Positions 25,489-34,603 of a stretch of 64,000 nucleotides of DNA are shown here, one piece after another. The stretch spans positions 186,001 to 250,000 of the forward strand of contig CANQNN010000001.1 in assembly GCA_947625205.1 (NCBI GenBank), read 5' to 3'. This DNA is from an uncultured Lachnospiraceae bacterium. Lineage in GTDB: Bacteria; Bacillota; Clostridia; Lachnospirales; Lachnospiraceae. A model generated the notes under the pieces. It ran no database searches. It was not told the DNA's origin and saw only the letters and a program-made list of their open reading frames with translations. Made by a program: the position numbers and the translations under genes. Each line of letters starts with the position of its first letter. Position 1 is the first letter of the stretch.

Positions 25489-27321
25489 GGCGGCAGCCGA
25501 GATCGCGGCGCGCTTTCTGAGCGTGGGATCTAAAATCTTCTTGCGGATGCGCAGGTTTTCAGGCGTCACTTCAAGCAGCTCGTCCGTATCGATAAATTCC
25601 AATGCCTGTTCCAGACTTAAGATCTTCGGCGGCGTTAAGCGGAGCGCCTCGTCAGCGCTGGAGGAACGGGTGTTGGTGAGCTGTTTTTTCTTGCATACGT
25701 TCAACTCGATATCTTCACCGCGGCCGTTCTGACCGACAACCATTCCCGAATATACCTTAGTGCCCGGTCCGATGAAGAGGGTGCCGCGCTCCTGGGCGTT
25801 GAAAAGGCCGTAGGTGATCGCCTCTCCTGCCTCAAATGCGATCAGGGAGCCCTGTTTGCGGTACTGAATATCACCCTTGTAAGGGCCGTAACCGTCGAAG
25901 ATGGTGTTCATGATGCCGTTACCCTTGGTATCGGTCATGAATTCTCCGCGATAGCCTATCAGTCCGCGGGAGGGAATGGAGAATTCCAAACGGCTGTAGC
26001 CGCCGGATGCGACTCCCATATTGAGCAGTTCGCCCTTTCTCTGGCTTAATTTCTCGATGACTGTTCCCGAATATTCTTCGGGCACATCCACATAGCATAA
26101 TTCCATCGGCTCCAGTTTCTTGCCGTTTTCGTCCGTCTTAAATAGTACCTCCGCCTTGCTGACAGCAAACTCGTATCCCTCACGGCGCATGTTCTCAATG
26201 AGAACCGACAGATGCAGCTCGCCGCGGCCCGATACCTTGAATGCCTCCGTGGTATCTGTCTCCTCCACGCGAAGCGACACATCGGTGTTCAGCTCACGGA
26301 ACAGTCTGTCACGCAGATGGCGGCTCGTCACGTACTTACCTTCCTGGCCCGCTAACGGTGAATCATTTACAATAAAGTGCATGGCGATCGTCGGCTCGGA
26401 AATCTTCTGGAAGGGTATGGGTCTGGGATCCTCCGGCGCGCACAGCGTGTCGCCGATATGGATATCCGTGATTCCGGAGATCGCTACGATGGAACCGATC
26501 GAGGCTGATTTTACTTCCACTTTATTTAAGCCGTCGAATTCGTATAGCTTGCTGATTTTGACCTTTTGCAGCTTGTCGGGATCGTGGTGGTTGACGATGA
26601 CCACTTCCTGGTTGACTTTAACGGAGCCGTTATCCACTTTGCCGACGCCGATCCGTCCGACATACTCGTTGTAGTCGATGGTACTGATCAGTACCTGCGT
26701 ACCTGCATCGGGATCGCCTGTGGGCGCGGGAATATGCTCCAGGATAGTATCGAAAAGAGGCGTCATGTCCCGGCCTTTGACCGTTAGCTGTGTGCTGGCG
26801 GTTCCCGCCTTTGCGGAAGCATAAACGAAAGGGCAGTCCAACTGTTCATCACTTGCATCCAGATCCATCAACAGTTCAAGAACTTCGTCTACGACCTGGA
26901 CCGGCCTTGCCTCCGGACGATCACATTTATTGATGCACACGATGACTGCCAGATCCAGCTCCAGCGCCTTTTTTAGCACAAATTTCGTCTGCGGCATAGG
27001 CCCCTCAAACGCATCGACAACAAGAATAACGCCGTTTACCATCTTAAGGACGCGCTCTACTTCGCCGCCGAAATCGGCATGTCCGGGCGTGTCGATAATG
27101 TTGATCTTTACGCCTTTATACATAACGGCGGTGTTTTTTGACAGGATCGTGATACCGCGCTCGCGCTCGATATCATTGGAATCCATGACTCTTTCCGCCA
27201 CCTCCTGATTTTCCCTGAACACGCCGCTTTGTTTTAACAGCTCGTCTACCAGGGTCGTCTTGCCGTGGTCAACGTGGGCGATGATCGCAATATTCCTCAC
27301 ATCTTCTCGTGTCTGCTTCAT
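25480..27321 (-). CDS. typA: Ribosome-associated GTPase TypA/BipA
   Basis: Translational GTPase that binds the ribosome like EF-G and helps assembly of the large subunit under stress. The 613-residue protein shows A-H-V-D-H-G-K-T-T (G1), R-G-I-T-I (G2), D-T-P-G-H-A-D-F (G3), N-K-C-D (G4), the EF-G-like domains III and V, and the BipA-specific C-terminal domain with G-G-x-S-R-L-E-F-x-I-P-S-R-G-L-I-G-Y. The start at 27321 is chosen by homology and an AGGAAAGG site; the frame is open upstream to 27417. Confidence 0.96.
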   Translation of the reverse strand: MKQTREDVRNIAIIAHVDHGKTTLVDELLKQSGVFRENQEVAERVMDSNDIERERGITILSKNTAVMYKGVKINIIDTPGHADFGGEVERVLKMVNGVILVVDAFEGPMPQTKFVLKKALELDLAVIVCINKCDRPEARPVQVVDEVLELLMDLDASDEQLDCPFVYASAKAGTASTQLTVKGRDMTPLFDTILEHIPAPTGDPDAGTQVLISTIDYNEYVGRIGVGKVDNGSVKVNQEVVIVNHHDPDKLQKVKISKLYEFDGLNKVEVKSASIGSIVAISGITDIHIGDTLCAPEDPRPIPFQKISEPTIAMHFIVNDSPLAGQEGKYVTSRHLRDRLFRELNTDVSLRVEETDTTEAFKVSGRGELHLSVLIENMRREGYEFAVSKAEVLFKTDENGKKLEPMELCYVDVPEEYSGTVIEKLSQRKGELLNMGVASGGYSRLEFSIPSRGLIGYRGEFMTDTKGNGIMNTIFDGYGPYKGDIQYRKQGSLIAFEAGEAITYGLFNAQERGTLFIGPGTKVYSGMVVGQNGRGEDIELNVCKKKQLTNTRSSSADEALRLTPPKILSLEQALEFIDTDELLEVTPENLRIRKKILDPTLRKRAAISAAAKK

Positions 27322-27376
27322 AATTCGTATCGGCCTTTCCTGATTACTGATTTGTTCACTGTTTTTAAACCGGCTT

Positions 27377-27405
27377 ATTATATCACTTACCTGTACATCT
27401 TGCAA
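27377..27405 (-). promoter_or_regulatory. Sigma-A promoter of typA
   Basis: Reverse strand: TTGCAA (27400-27405), 17-base spacer, TATAAT (27377-27382), about 56 bases before the start. Confidence 0.7.
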
Positions 27406-27556
27406 GTAGAGCCTCACATTTCACGCTTTTTCGACACTATTTGCATAATTCCGCGACCATTTACAGTTCTATTCTGTCGCATTCTCCTATATATTGATAG
27501 TACAATACTATAAGGAATAACTATGACAGATTCCAAAGTGTAGAAGGGAGAAAAAC

Positions 27557-28192
27557 ATGACAGATAAGGTTATTGAAAACAACCAGGCGGCGATTATGGG
27601 GGTCATCGTGAGTGACTTCACATTCAGCCACGAGATTTTTGGAGAGGGATTTTACATGGTGGACATCAGTGTGGACCGTTTGAGCGAATCCACGGATATC
27701 ATTCCGGTAATGGTGTCGGAGAGACTCATCGACGTCAACGAAGATTACAAGGGAATGAAGATATGTATCACGGGACAGTTCCGCTCCTATAACAGACATG
27801 AGGAGAGAAAGAACAGGCTGGTGCTGTCTGTTTTTGCAAGAGAGATCGAGTTCGTGGATGATATTGCGGAGAGCGCTAAGACAAACCAGATCTTTCTGGA
27901 CGGTTATATCTGCAAGGCGCCTATTTACCGGAAAACGCCTCTTGGCCGGGAGATCGCCGATCTGCTTCTGGCGGTCAACAGACCCTACGGCAAATCGGAC
28001 TATATACCGTGTATCTGCTGGGGAAGAAATGCCAGATTTGCGAGTAATTTCGAGGTGGGAAGCAGATGCGCCATATGGGGGCGGATCCAGAGCAGGGAAT
28101 ATATGAAGAAAATATCGGAAGATCAGCTCGAGAGAAGGGTGGCCTATGAGGTATCGGTCAGCAAGTTGGAGATGGTCGGAGAAGAGGAATGA
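27557..28192 (+). CDS. Double OB-fold single-stranded DNA-binding protein
   Basis: A 211-residue protein with two OB-like halves. The first (about 10-105) is divergent; the second (about 110-205) has the SSB pattern N-x-I-F-L-D-G-Y, K-T-P-L-G-R-E-I-A-D-L-L-L-A-V-N, Y-I-P-C-I-C-W-G-R-N-A and G-x-I-Q-S-R-E-Y. It has no acidic SSB tail for partner binding, so it is unlikely to be the main replication SSB. Relatives in clostridia are annotated as SSB-like proteins of unknown task. It stands alone between typA and the corrinoid adenosyltransferase. Confidence 0.8.
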   Translation: MTDKVIENNQAAIMGVIVSDFTFSHEIFGEGFYMVDISVDRLSESTDIIPVMVSERLIDVNEDYKGMKICITGQFRSYNRHEERKNRLVLSVFAREIEFVDDIAESAKTNQIFLDGYICKAPIYRKTPLGREIADLLLAVNRPYGKSDYIPCICWGRNARFASNFEVGSRCAIWGRIQSREYMKKISEDQLERRVAYEVSVSKLEMVGEEE

Positions 28193-28229
28193 ACTGTCAG
28201 TTCATGCTGTCAGTTCCTGTAATAAAAAG

Positions 28230-28258
28230 TTGCACGAAAATTATGATTGTGCTATGAT
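28230..28258 (+). promoter_or_regulatory. Sigma-A promoter of the adenosyltransferase gene
   Basis: TTGCAC (28230-28235), 17-base spacer, TATGAT (28253-28258), 35 bases before the ATG at 28294. Confidence 0.65.
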
Positions 28259-28293
28259 AGGCAAATCAGAGGGGAAACAGTGAGGAGCTTAGC

Positions 28294-28794
28294 ATGAAGA
28301 ACGGCACGATTCAGATATACAGCGGAGAAGGCCACGGGAAATCTCCGGCGGCGCTCGGAAGAGCGATACAGACGGCATGTCACGGCGAGTACGTAGTCAT
28401 TATACAGTTTTTAAAAGGAAAAGGGCTGGCGGAGTCGGAGTTTGTAAAACGTTTGGAACCCGAGATCAAGATATTCCGTTTTGAGAAATCCAGCGAAGAT
28501 TTTATCGATCTGCCTGAAGAACGCAAGGCGGAGGAGTGCCAGAACATAAGAAACGGTCTGAATTTTGCCAAGAAAGTGATGTACACGGGCGAGTGTTCCC
28601 TGCTGATTTTGGACGAGGTGCTGGGGCTTGTCGATAACGGTATCATCACCGTGGACGAACTCAGATCCTTGCTTTCGGTCAAACCGGACGAGATGGATAT
28701 CATTATGACGGGTATTACCCTGAATGACGATGTGTGTCTGCTGGCGGACGAAGTGACCAGGGTGGAGACCATGCAGTTTAAGAAGTGGGAATAA
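28294..28794 (+). CDS. Corrinoid adenosyltransferase, CobO/BtuR type
   Basis: P-loop enzyme that adenosylates cob(I)alamin or cobinamide precursors with ATP. The 166-residue protein begins with the family motif I-Y-S-G-E-G-H-G-K-S-P-A-A-L-G-R, then V-I-I-Q-F-L-K-G, an L-I-L-D-E-V-L block near 108 and I-I-M-T-G. The usual G-K-G-K-T is G-H-G-K-S, still a valid P-loop. No other cobalamin gene is nearby, so it may serve salvage, or the relaxed motif may mark a different role. Confidence 0.85.
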   Translation: MKNGTIQIYSGEGHGKSPAALGRAIQTACHGEYVVIIQFLKGKGLAESEFVKRLEPEIKIFRFEKSSEDFIDLPEERKAEECQNIRNGLNFAKKVMYTGECSLLILDEVLGLVDNGIITVDELRSLLSVKPDEMDIIMTGITLNDDVCLLADEVTRVETMQFKKWE

Positions 28795-28826
28795 TATGCC
28801 TCCGTGAAAATTGTCGCTTTATGACG

Positions 28827-28855
28827 TTGACATACTTTCATTGTGGTGCTATGAT
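28827..28855 (+). promoter_or_regulatory. Sigma-A promoter of the lysine riboswitch/dapA unit
   Basis: Consensus TTGACA (28827-28832), 17-base spacer, TATGAT (28850-28855), shortly before the aptamer. Confidence 0.8.
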
Positions 28856-28878
28856 AATTTCAACATTAAACATAAAAA

Positions 28879-29040
28879 GATAGAGGTTGCGTTTTTCATC
28901 AGTAGATATCCGGATGCGGCAGACGCAGACGATGGATATTGAAAGGGGAAGACGCCGAAAGACAGAGTATTCTGCAGACTATGTCTTGGGCATACAGTTA
29001 AGAGCTGTGTGACTGTCATCGAAACGATGGGGCGCTATCA
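28879..29040 (+). ncRNA. Lysine riboswitch (L box) aptamer
   Basis: The conserved L-box blocks appear in order: GATAGAGGTTGCG at the start, CATCAGTAG, GGGGAAGACGCCGAA, CTTGGGCATA, GTGTGACTGTCATCGAAACGA and GGGGCGCTATC at the end, whose terminal ATAG and CTATC pair to close P1. Lysine binding should stabilise P1 and favour the following terminator, shutting off dapA when lysine is plentiful. Confidence 0.95.
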
Positions 29041-29055
29041 GATTAACTTAGTATT

Positions 29056-29084
29056 AAAGCTGACCCTGCGTGGTCAGCTTTTGT
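29056..29084 (+). terminator. Expression-platform terminator of the lysine riboswitch
   Basis: AAAGCTGACC (29056-29065) pairs with GGTCAGCTTT (29072-29081), followed by a short T-run, 29 bases before dapA. Confidence 0.88.
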
Positions 29085-29112
29085 TAGTTACAGACCCCGG
29101 AAAGGAGCAAAC

Positions 29113-29997
29113 ATGGCAATTTTTGAAGGAGCGGGTGTGGCGATCGTCACGCCGTTTCACGAGGACGGAAGCGTTAATTACGAGAAATTTGAGGAACTGG
29201 TGGAGGAGCAGATCGCGGGCGGAACCGATGCGATCATTGTGTGCGGCACCACGGGAGAGGCATCCACGCTGACGCATGAGGAGCATCTGGATCTGATCAG
29301 ATTCTGTGCGGAGAAGGTGAAGGGCCGGGTCCCCGTTATCGCGGGCACAGGCTCCAACTGTACGCAGACGGCGGTATACCTGTCCACAGAGGCGGAAAAA
29401 TACGGTGTGGACGCGCTGCTTCTTGTGACGCCGTACTATAATAAGGCAACCCAGAAGGGGCTGTACGGGCATTTTAAAACGATTGCGGATTCCGTGAAGC
29501 TTCCCATCATTCTGTATAATGTACCAGGCAGGACCGGATGCAATATCCTGCCGCAGACGGCTGTTAAGCTGTGTACGGAGGTAAGCAATATTGTGGCGAT
29601 CAAGGAAGCCAGCGGCAACATATCACAGGTGGCGAAGCTGATGGCGCTTGCAAACGGAAAGATCGATCTGTATTCCGGAAACGACGATCAGGTGGTGCCA
29701 CTTCTTTCGCTGGGCGGCAAGGGCGTGATCTCTGTAGTGTCCAATGTGGCGCCGGGACCGATGCATGATATCTGCCAGAAGTTCTTTGAAGGCGATATAG
29801 AGGGAAGCGCAAGAGAGCAGCTTCGTATGATTGAACTCTGCAGCGCGCTTTTCTGTGAAGTCAATCCGATACCGGTCAAGACGGCGCTGAATCTGATGGG
29901 CAGGAACGTGGGACCGCTTCGTATGCCGCTGTCGGAGATGGAGCCGGAGAATGTGGAGACCCTGCGGAAAGCTCTTGTGAATTACGGTATTTTATAA
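29113..29997 (+). CDS. dapA: 4-hydroxy-tetrahydrodipicolinate synthase
   Basis: First committed enzyme of lysine and diaminopimelate synthesis; condenses pyruvate with aspartate semialdehyde through a Schiff base. The 294-residue TIM barrel shows G-T-T-G-E-A-S-T-L, V-T-P-Y-Y-N-K, I-L-Y-N-V-P-G-R-T-G and the Schiff-base lysine in I-V-A-I-K-E-A-S-G (about residue 163). Lysine in this organism also feeds peptidoglycan and, in spores, dipicolinate. It is controlled by the riboswitch directly upstream. Confidence 0.97.
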   Translation: MAIFEGAGVAIVTPFHEDGSVNYEKFEELVEEQIAGGTDAIIVCGTTGEASTLTHEEHLDLIRFCAEKVKGRVPVIAGTGSNCTQTAVYLSTEAEKYGVDALLLVTPYYNKATQKGLYGHFKTIADSVKLPIILYNVPGRTGCNILPQTAVKLCTEVSNIVAIKEASGNISQVAKLMALANGKIDLYSGNDDQVVPLLSLGGKGVISVVSNVAPGPMHDICQKFFEGDIEGSAREQLRMIELCSALFCEVNPIPVKTALNLMGRNVGPLRMPLSEMEPENVETLRKALVNYGIL

Positions 29998-30011
29998 AAC
30001 AGGAACTAAAG

Positions 30012-30047
30012 GTGTCTGCCGGCAGTATTTTCCGGCGGACACTTTTC
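30012..30047 (+). terminator. Hairpin terminator between dapA and dapB
   Basis: An 11-bp stem (30012-30022 with 30032-30042; one mismatch) followed by TTTT. It may lower dapB expression relative to dapA or separate the two. Confidence 0.75.
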
Positions 30048-30086
30048 ATAACAAAATAGAATTATAATGCGAAACGGAGGCAGATT

Positions 30087-30845
30087 ATGACAAGAGTGAT
30101 CATGCACGGCTGCAACGGTAAGATGGGTCAGACTATCACGGAACTGATCGCGGCCGACGAAGAGATAGAGATCGTTGCGGGCGTGGATACCCATGACGAG
30201 GGTAAAAATGTTTATCCGGTTTTTCAAAAGATAGGAGACTGCGATATTGAGGCGGATGCGGTCATTGATTTCAGCGCTGCGCCCGCAGTGGACGGATTGC
30301 TTGCTTACTGCGTGGAACGGCGGATCCCCTGTGTGCTGTGCACCACGGGTCTGACGCAGGAGCAGCTTGTCAGGGTGAAAGAGGCTTCGGAGAAAGTGGC
30401 GGTCTTAAAATCGGCTAACATGTCCCTGGGCATCAATATGCTCCTTAAGCTGCTCAAAGATGCAACTGCCATTCTTGCGCCTGCCGGTTTTGATATAGAG
30501 ATCGTGGAGAAACATCATAATCAGAAACTGGATGCGCCCAGCGGAACAGCGCTGGCATTGGCTGATTCTATCAATGAGGAGCTGGACAATGCATACAAGT
30601 ACGTCTATGACAGAAGTCAGGTGCGCGGGAAGAGAACAAGGCAGGAGATCGGCATCAGCGCGGTGAGGGGCGGTACGATCGTGGGCGATCATGACGTGAT
30701 TTTTGCCGGGGCGGACGAGGTCATTACTTTTTCCCACAGGGCTTATTCCAAAGCGGTGTTCGGAAAGGGCGCTGTCCAGGCGGCTAAGTACCTTGCAGGG
30801 AAGCCGGCAGGCTTGTATGATATGAGTGATGTTATAAACGGTTAA
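30087..30845 (+). CDS. dapB: 4-hydroxy-tetrahydrodipicolinate reductase
   Basis: Second lysine-specific step. The 252-residue protein has the dinucleotide-binding H-G-C-N-G-K-M-G-Q at its start, C-T-T-G-L-T, S-A-N-M-S-L-G-I-N and the catalytic E-K-H-H-N-Q-K-L-D-A-P-S-G-T-A. ACGGAGG precedes the ATG. It follows dapA after a terminator-like hairpin, so it may be partly independent of the riboswitch. Confidence 0.97.
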   Translation: MTRVIMHGCNGKMGQTITELIAADEEIEIVAGVDTHDEGKNVYPVFQKIGDCDIEADAVIDFSAAPAVDGLLAYCVERRIPCVLCTTGLTQEQLVRVKEASEKVAVLKSANMSLGINMLLKLLKDATAILAPAGFDIEIVEKHHNQKLDAPSGTALALADSINEELDNAYKYVYDRSQVRGKRTRQEIGISAVRGGTIVGDHDVIFAGADEVITFSHRAYSKAVFGKGAVQAAKYLAGKPAGLYDMSDVING

Positions 30846-30918
30846 AATACGAAATAAATAGTAATAAGTGTGACATAGTGGGAGAGTTTAAACCCTTAAT
30901 GGACATACGGAGGAATGC

Positions 30919-32877
30919 ATGGACGATTTAGAGTTAAAATACCTGAAAAGCTTGTCGAAGCAGTATCCGACGATCGCGGCGGCTTCCACGGAGATCATCA
31001 ATCTGCAGGCGATCCTGAACCTGCCGAGAGGAACCGAGCATTTTATGACGGATATCCACGGCGAGTACGAACAGTTTAATCATATCTTAAAGAACGGATC
31101 AGGTTCCGTCAGACGTACCATTGACGAGGAGTTCGGCAATACGCTGAGCATTAAGGATAAGAAGAGTCTGGCGACGCTGATCTATTATCCGCAGGAGAAA
31201 CTGGATCTGATACTGCGGGAGGAGGACGAAGGTTATATAGAGGACTGGTATAAGATCACACTGCACCGGCTCGTCCAGATCACGAAGAGAGTGTCGTCCA
31301 AGTATACCCGGTCCAAGGTGAGAAAAGCGTTGCCGGCGGACTTCTCCTATATTATAGAGGAGCTTATCACGGAGAAGGCGGAGATCCAGGACAAGGAAGC
31401 ATATTACAATGAGATCATCCATACGATCATCCGTATAGGCAGGGCGCAGGAGTTTATCGTCGCCTTAAGTAATCTGATACAGCGGCTTGTGATCGATCAT
31501 CTGCATATTGTGGGAGACATCTATGACAGGGGACCGGGACCGCATATTATTATGGATACGCTGTGCAATTATCATTCCGTGGACGTACAGTGGGGCAACC
31601 ATGATATCGTCTGGATGGGCGCGGCGAGCGGCCATCTGGCATGTATCGCCAACGTCATTAGGATGGCGGCGCGCTATGGCAATCTGGATACGTTAGAGGA
31701 AGGGTACGGAATCAATCTGATCCCGCTTGCCACGTTTGCGCTGGACGCCTATCGCGATACCGACTGCAGCGCTTTTGCGATCAAATACAATACCGATTAT
31801 GACACGAAGGACTTAAGTCTGGATATGAAGATGCACAAGGCGATCGCCATTATCCAGTTTAAGCTTGAGGGTCAGCTTATCATGCGCAGACCGGAGTTCG
31901 GCATGGAAGACAGGCTCTTGCTTGATAAGATCGACTATGAAAACAAAACGCTTGTTTTGGACGGCGTATCCTACGCCATGAAGGACGTGGACTTCCCTAC
32001 GGTGAACAGGGAAAGACCTTATGAACTGACGCCTGGGGAAGAGCAGGTCATGGAACGCTTAAGACAGGGATTTGTCAAATGCGAGAAGCTGCAGAAGCAT
32101 GTAAAGTTTCTTTTCTCCAAAGGCGGGCTGTATAAGATACACAACTCGAATCTGCTCTATCATGGCTGTGTGCCGATGGACGATAAAGGTAATTTCAGTA
32201 AGGTGAACATATACGGCGAGGAGTACAGCGGCAAGGAGCTGTATGACGTGCTGGAGCATTATGCGCGCAAGGGCTATTATGCGGACAATAATCTGAAGGA
32301 AAAGCTGAAAGGGCAGGATATCATCTGGTATATATGGGCGGGTCCCAATTCGCCTGTGTTCGGTAAAGATAAGATGGCGACCTTTGAGCGGTACTTCCTG
32401 GAAGACAAACAGATGCATGTAGAGACGAAAAACAGTTATTATAAGCTGCTCGACAATGAGATCGTGATCGAGAAGATCCTGATAGAATTTGGGCTGGATG
32501 AGCATCATTCCCATATTGTCAACGGTCATGTGCCGGTCGAGCGCAAGAAAGGAGAGTCCCCGATCAAGTGCGGCGGCAAGCTGCTCATCATTGACGGCGG
32601 TTTTTCCAAGGCGTATCAGGATAAAACAGGTATCGCGGGGTATACGCTTGTCGTCAACTCTCACGGGATGCGGCTTGTAGCGCACGAGCCTTTTGAGTCC
32701 GCCGAGGCGGCTATCCTGCATGAGTCGGATATATTTTCGGATTCCGTTATCCTTGAAACAAGCAGTATGAGGCAGAAGATAGCGGATACGGACATCGGTA
32801 CTGAATTGCGGGAAAGCATCCACCAGCTGGAGGAGCTGCTGCAGGCGTACAGAGACGGTCTTATCATTGAAAAATAA
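30919..32877 (+). CDS. fbp: Fructose-1,6-bisphosphatase, class III
   Basis: Gluconeogenic enzyme of the Firmicute type, a calcineurin-like metallophosphatase unrelated to class I enzymes. The 652-residue protein has T-D-I-H-G-E-Y, G-D-I-Y-D-R-G-P-G-P, W-G-N-H-D and later N-G-H-V-P-V and S-H-G-M-R-L, giving the metal ligands of the fold. Length is as expected for class III. CGGAGGAATGC precedes the start; a bidirectional terminator follows. Confidence 0.96.
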   Translation: MDDLELKYLKSLSKQYPTIAAASTEIINLQAILNLPRGTEHFMTDIHGEYEQFNHILKNGSGSVRRTIDEEFGNTLSIKDKKSLATLIYYPQEKLDLILREEDEGYIEDWYKITLHRLVQITKRVSSKYTRSKVRKALPADFSYIIEELITEKAEIQDKEAYYNEIIHTIIRIGRAQEFIVALSNLIQRLVIDHLHIVGDIYDRGPGPHIIMDTLCNYHSVDVQWGNHDIVWMGAASGHLACIANVIRMAARYGNLDTLEEGYGINLIPLATFALDAYRDTDCSAFAIKYNTDYDTKDLSLDMKMHKAIAIIQFKLEGQLIMRRPEFGMEDRLLLDKIDYENKTLVLDGVSYAMKDVDFPTVNRERPYELTPGEEQVMERLRQGFVKCEKLQKHVKFLFSKGGLYKIHNSNLLYHGCVPMDDKGNFSKVNIYGEEYSGKELYDVLEHYARKGYYADNNLKEKLKGQDIIWYIWAGPNSPVFGKDKMATFERYFLEDKQMHVETKNSYYKLLDNEIVIEKILIEFGLDEHHSHIVNGHVPVERKKGESPIKCGGKLLIIDGGFSKAYQDKTGIAGYTLVVNSHGMRLVAHEPFESAEAAILHESDIFSDSVILETSSMRQKIADTDIGTELRESIHQLEELLQAYRDGLIIEK

Positions 32878-32893
32878 ACAAACGCAGACAATA

Positions 32894-32934
32894 AAAATCC
32901 GTCCCGGCGTTAGAGCACAGGGACGGATTTTCTG
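32894..32934. terminator. Bidirectional terminator between fbp and the lipoprotein gene
   Basis: A 12-bp perfect stem (32894-32905 with 32920-32931) with A-rich left and T-rich right arms. Confidence 0.88.
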
Positions 32935-32973
32935 CGCATAAAAATTTTCTGCCCAGGAATATTACAAAAGATT

Positions 32974-33528
32974 TTATCTGCTTACTCCCGCTCCTGCTCC
33001 GGCGCCCATGCCCGCGCCAGTGCCAGTGCCTGTACCTGCGCCAGTGCCGGCGTCTGTGCCCATGCCTGCGCCCGCGCCAGTGCCGGTGGATGAATTTGCA
33101 CCGTTGCCTGTGGCGCCGTCGATCATATCTTCCACGCCGTTGGCCGCACCGTCTATAACGTCCGCAGCTGCGTCGCCTGCATCGCCTACCGCATCGCCGA
33201 CGTCATCCATAATGGAACTGTTGCCGTCATCGTTACCGGCAGTTACGTCATTGACGTTGTCATTGTCATCGTTTACGGAGTCTGTTGTGCTTCCGTTAGC
33301 GCCCGCTGTGCTGCCGTTGGTGCCTGCTGTGCCGTTGATGTCTTGTGAAGCGTTTGTATTGCTGTTTGTGCTTCCGCCGTTTATGCCTGTATCGCTGCCG
33401 TTTCCGGAACCGGCTGTGTTTGTTGTGTTGCTGCCAGCGCCTGTACCGTTATCCATTCCGCAGGCGGCGAGCAATGTCATGGACAGGACCATGACGGAAA
33501 CGAGTAATAATGCTCTAAACTTTTTCAT
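32974..33528 (-). CDS. Low-complexity Gly/Ala/Thr/Asn-rich lipoprotein
   Basis: A 184-residue predicted lipoprotein. The signal peptide M-K-K-F-R-A-L-L-L-V ends in lipobox L-A-A-C (Cys near residue 23). The mature part contains no recognisable fold: Asn/Thr/Gly-rich, then Asp-rich (D-D-N-D-N-V-N-D-V), an A-A-D-V-I-D-G-A-A helix, and a C-terminal run of alternating G-T-G-A-G dipeptides from a GC-rich DNA repeat (about 32980-33090). A perfect AAGGAGG sets the start at 33528. Possibly a surface or spacer protein; function unknown. Confidence 0.8.
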   Translation of the reverse strand: MKKFRALLLVSVMVLSMTLLAACGMDNGTGAGSNTTNTAGSGNGSDTGINGGSTNSNTNASQDINGTAGTNGSTAGANGSTTDSVNDDNDNVNDVTAGNDDGNSSIMDDVGDAVGDAGDAAADVIDGAANGVEDMIDGATGNGANSSTGTGAGAGMGTDAGTGAGTGTGTGAGMGAGAGAGVSR

Positions 33529-33748
33529 AGTTGCCTCCTTCTTTCTTATACGATAAAGAAATTTGAGAAATTTGTGATGCTTTGGCACAAATTCCGAATG
33601 CAGAATGTTTTTGTGCAAAACGTCTGCTTCTATGTTATTATGTCAGTTAGAATGTAAAATATACACATTAAACGATGGATCAAGAGGATGCTGTCATTTT
33701 GGCAAATGGAAATTTTTTCCTGAAGCGAAGTCTGATCCGGGAGGGGAC

Positions 33749-34525
33749 ATGGAGTTTAGACCTTGTATCGATATTCATAACGGCTGTGTCAAACAGATCG
33801 TCGGCGGCAGCCTGAAGGATCAGGGAGATCTGGCGCGGGAAAATTTTGTGTCTGCACAGGACGCCGCGTTCTATGCACGGCTGTACCGCGCATATGGGAT
33901 CAAAAACGGACATATAATAATGCTGAATCCTGTAAGCTCTCCTTATTATGAGAAGACGAAGCAGCAGGCGCTTGCGGCGCTTAAGGCATATCCGGGCGGA
34001 ATGCAGATAGGCGGCGGCATTACACCGGAAAACGCGCCGGAATATCTGGACGCCGGGGCCAGTCACGTGATCGTCACATCCTATGTCTTTAAAGACGGAC
34101 GAATACAGTATGACCGTCTGGATGAACTTGTGCGCACGGTCGGGCGCACCAGCCTTGTCTTGGATCTGAGCGTTAGAAAACAAGACGGCCGGTATCTTAT
34201 TGTTACCGACAGATGGCAGAAATATACCGACGTGGAGCTGACAAAACAGACGCTTGACGCGCTTGCCGCCTATTGCGATGAATTCCTTGTTCATGCGGTA
34301 GATGTGGAGGGTCGGGCGGACGGCATTGAAGAAGATGTGGCAAGGCTGCTGGGGGATTGGGGCGTCATGCCCGTCACATATGCGGGCGGCGTGCACAGTT
34401 ATGAGGATCTTCGTCTGTTGAAGGAGCTCGGAAAAGACAGGGTACATGTTACGGTCGGGAGCGCCCTCGATCTGTTCGGCGGACCGATGAGGTTTGAGGA
34501 AGTGCTGGCGTTCGTGCAGGGATAG
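33749..34525 (+). CDS. HisA-like isomerase of the eukaryotic type
   Basis: Resembles the eukaryotic-type phosphoribosylformimino-AICAR-phosphate isomerase (yeast HIS6 type) of histidine synthesis, a TIM barrel of about 258 residues. Signatures: F-R-P-C-I-D-I-H-N-G-C-V-K-Q-I-V-G-G-S-L at the N-terminus, G-G-G-I-T near 90, L-D-L-S-V-R-K and H-A-V-D-V-E-G-R-A-D-G (second catalytic Asp), Y-A-G-G-V-H-S. No other his gene is in the window. The start at 33749 follows GGGAGGGG. Function as HisA is likely but not proved by context. Confidence 0.85.
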   Translation: MEFRPCIDIHNGCVKQIVGGSLKDQGDLARENFVSAQDAAFYARLYRAYGIKNGHIIMLNPVSSPYYEKTKQQALAALKAYPGGMQIGGGITPENAPEYLDAGASHVIVTSYVFKDGRIQYDRLDELVRTVGRTSLVLDLSVRKQDGRYLIVTDRWQKYTDVELTKQTLDALAAYCDEFLVHAVDVEGRADGIEEDVARLLGDWGVMPVTYAGGVHSYEDLRLLKELGKDRVHVTVGSALDLFGGPMRFEEVLAFVQG

Positions 34526-34576
34526 AGAGGTGGAACGGCTTGACCGAACGGTCTGGCCAAAGAAAGAAGGAAATAA

Positions 34577-34603
34577 AAAACCTGTCGTAAAGACAGGTTT
34601 TTC
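34577..34603 (+). terminator. Terminator after the HisA-like gene
   Basis: AACCTGTC and GACAGGTT arms flank a short loop (stem about 34579-34600) with A-run before and TTTTT after, probably bidirectional. Confidence 0.8.
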
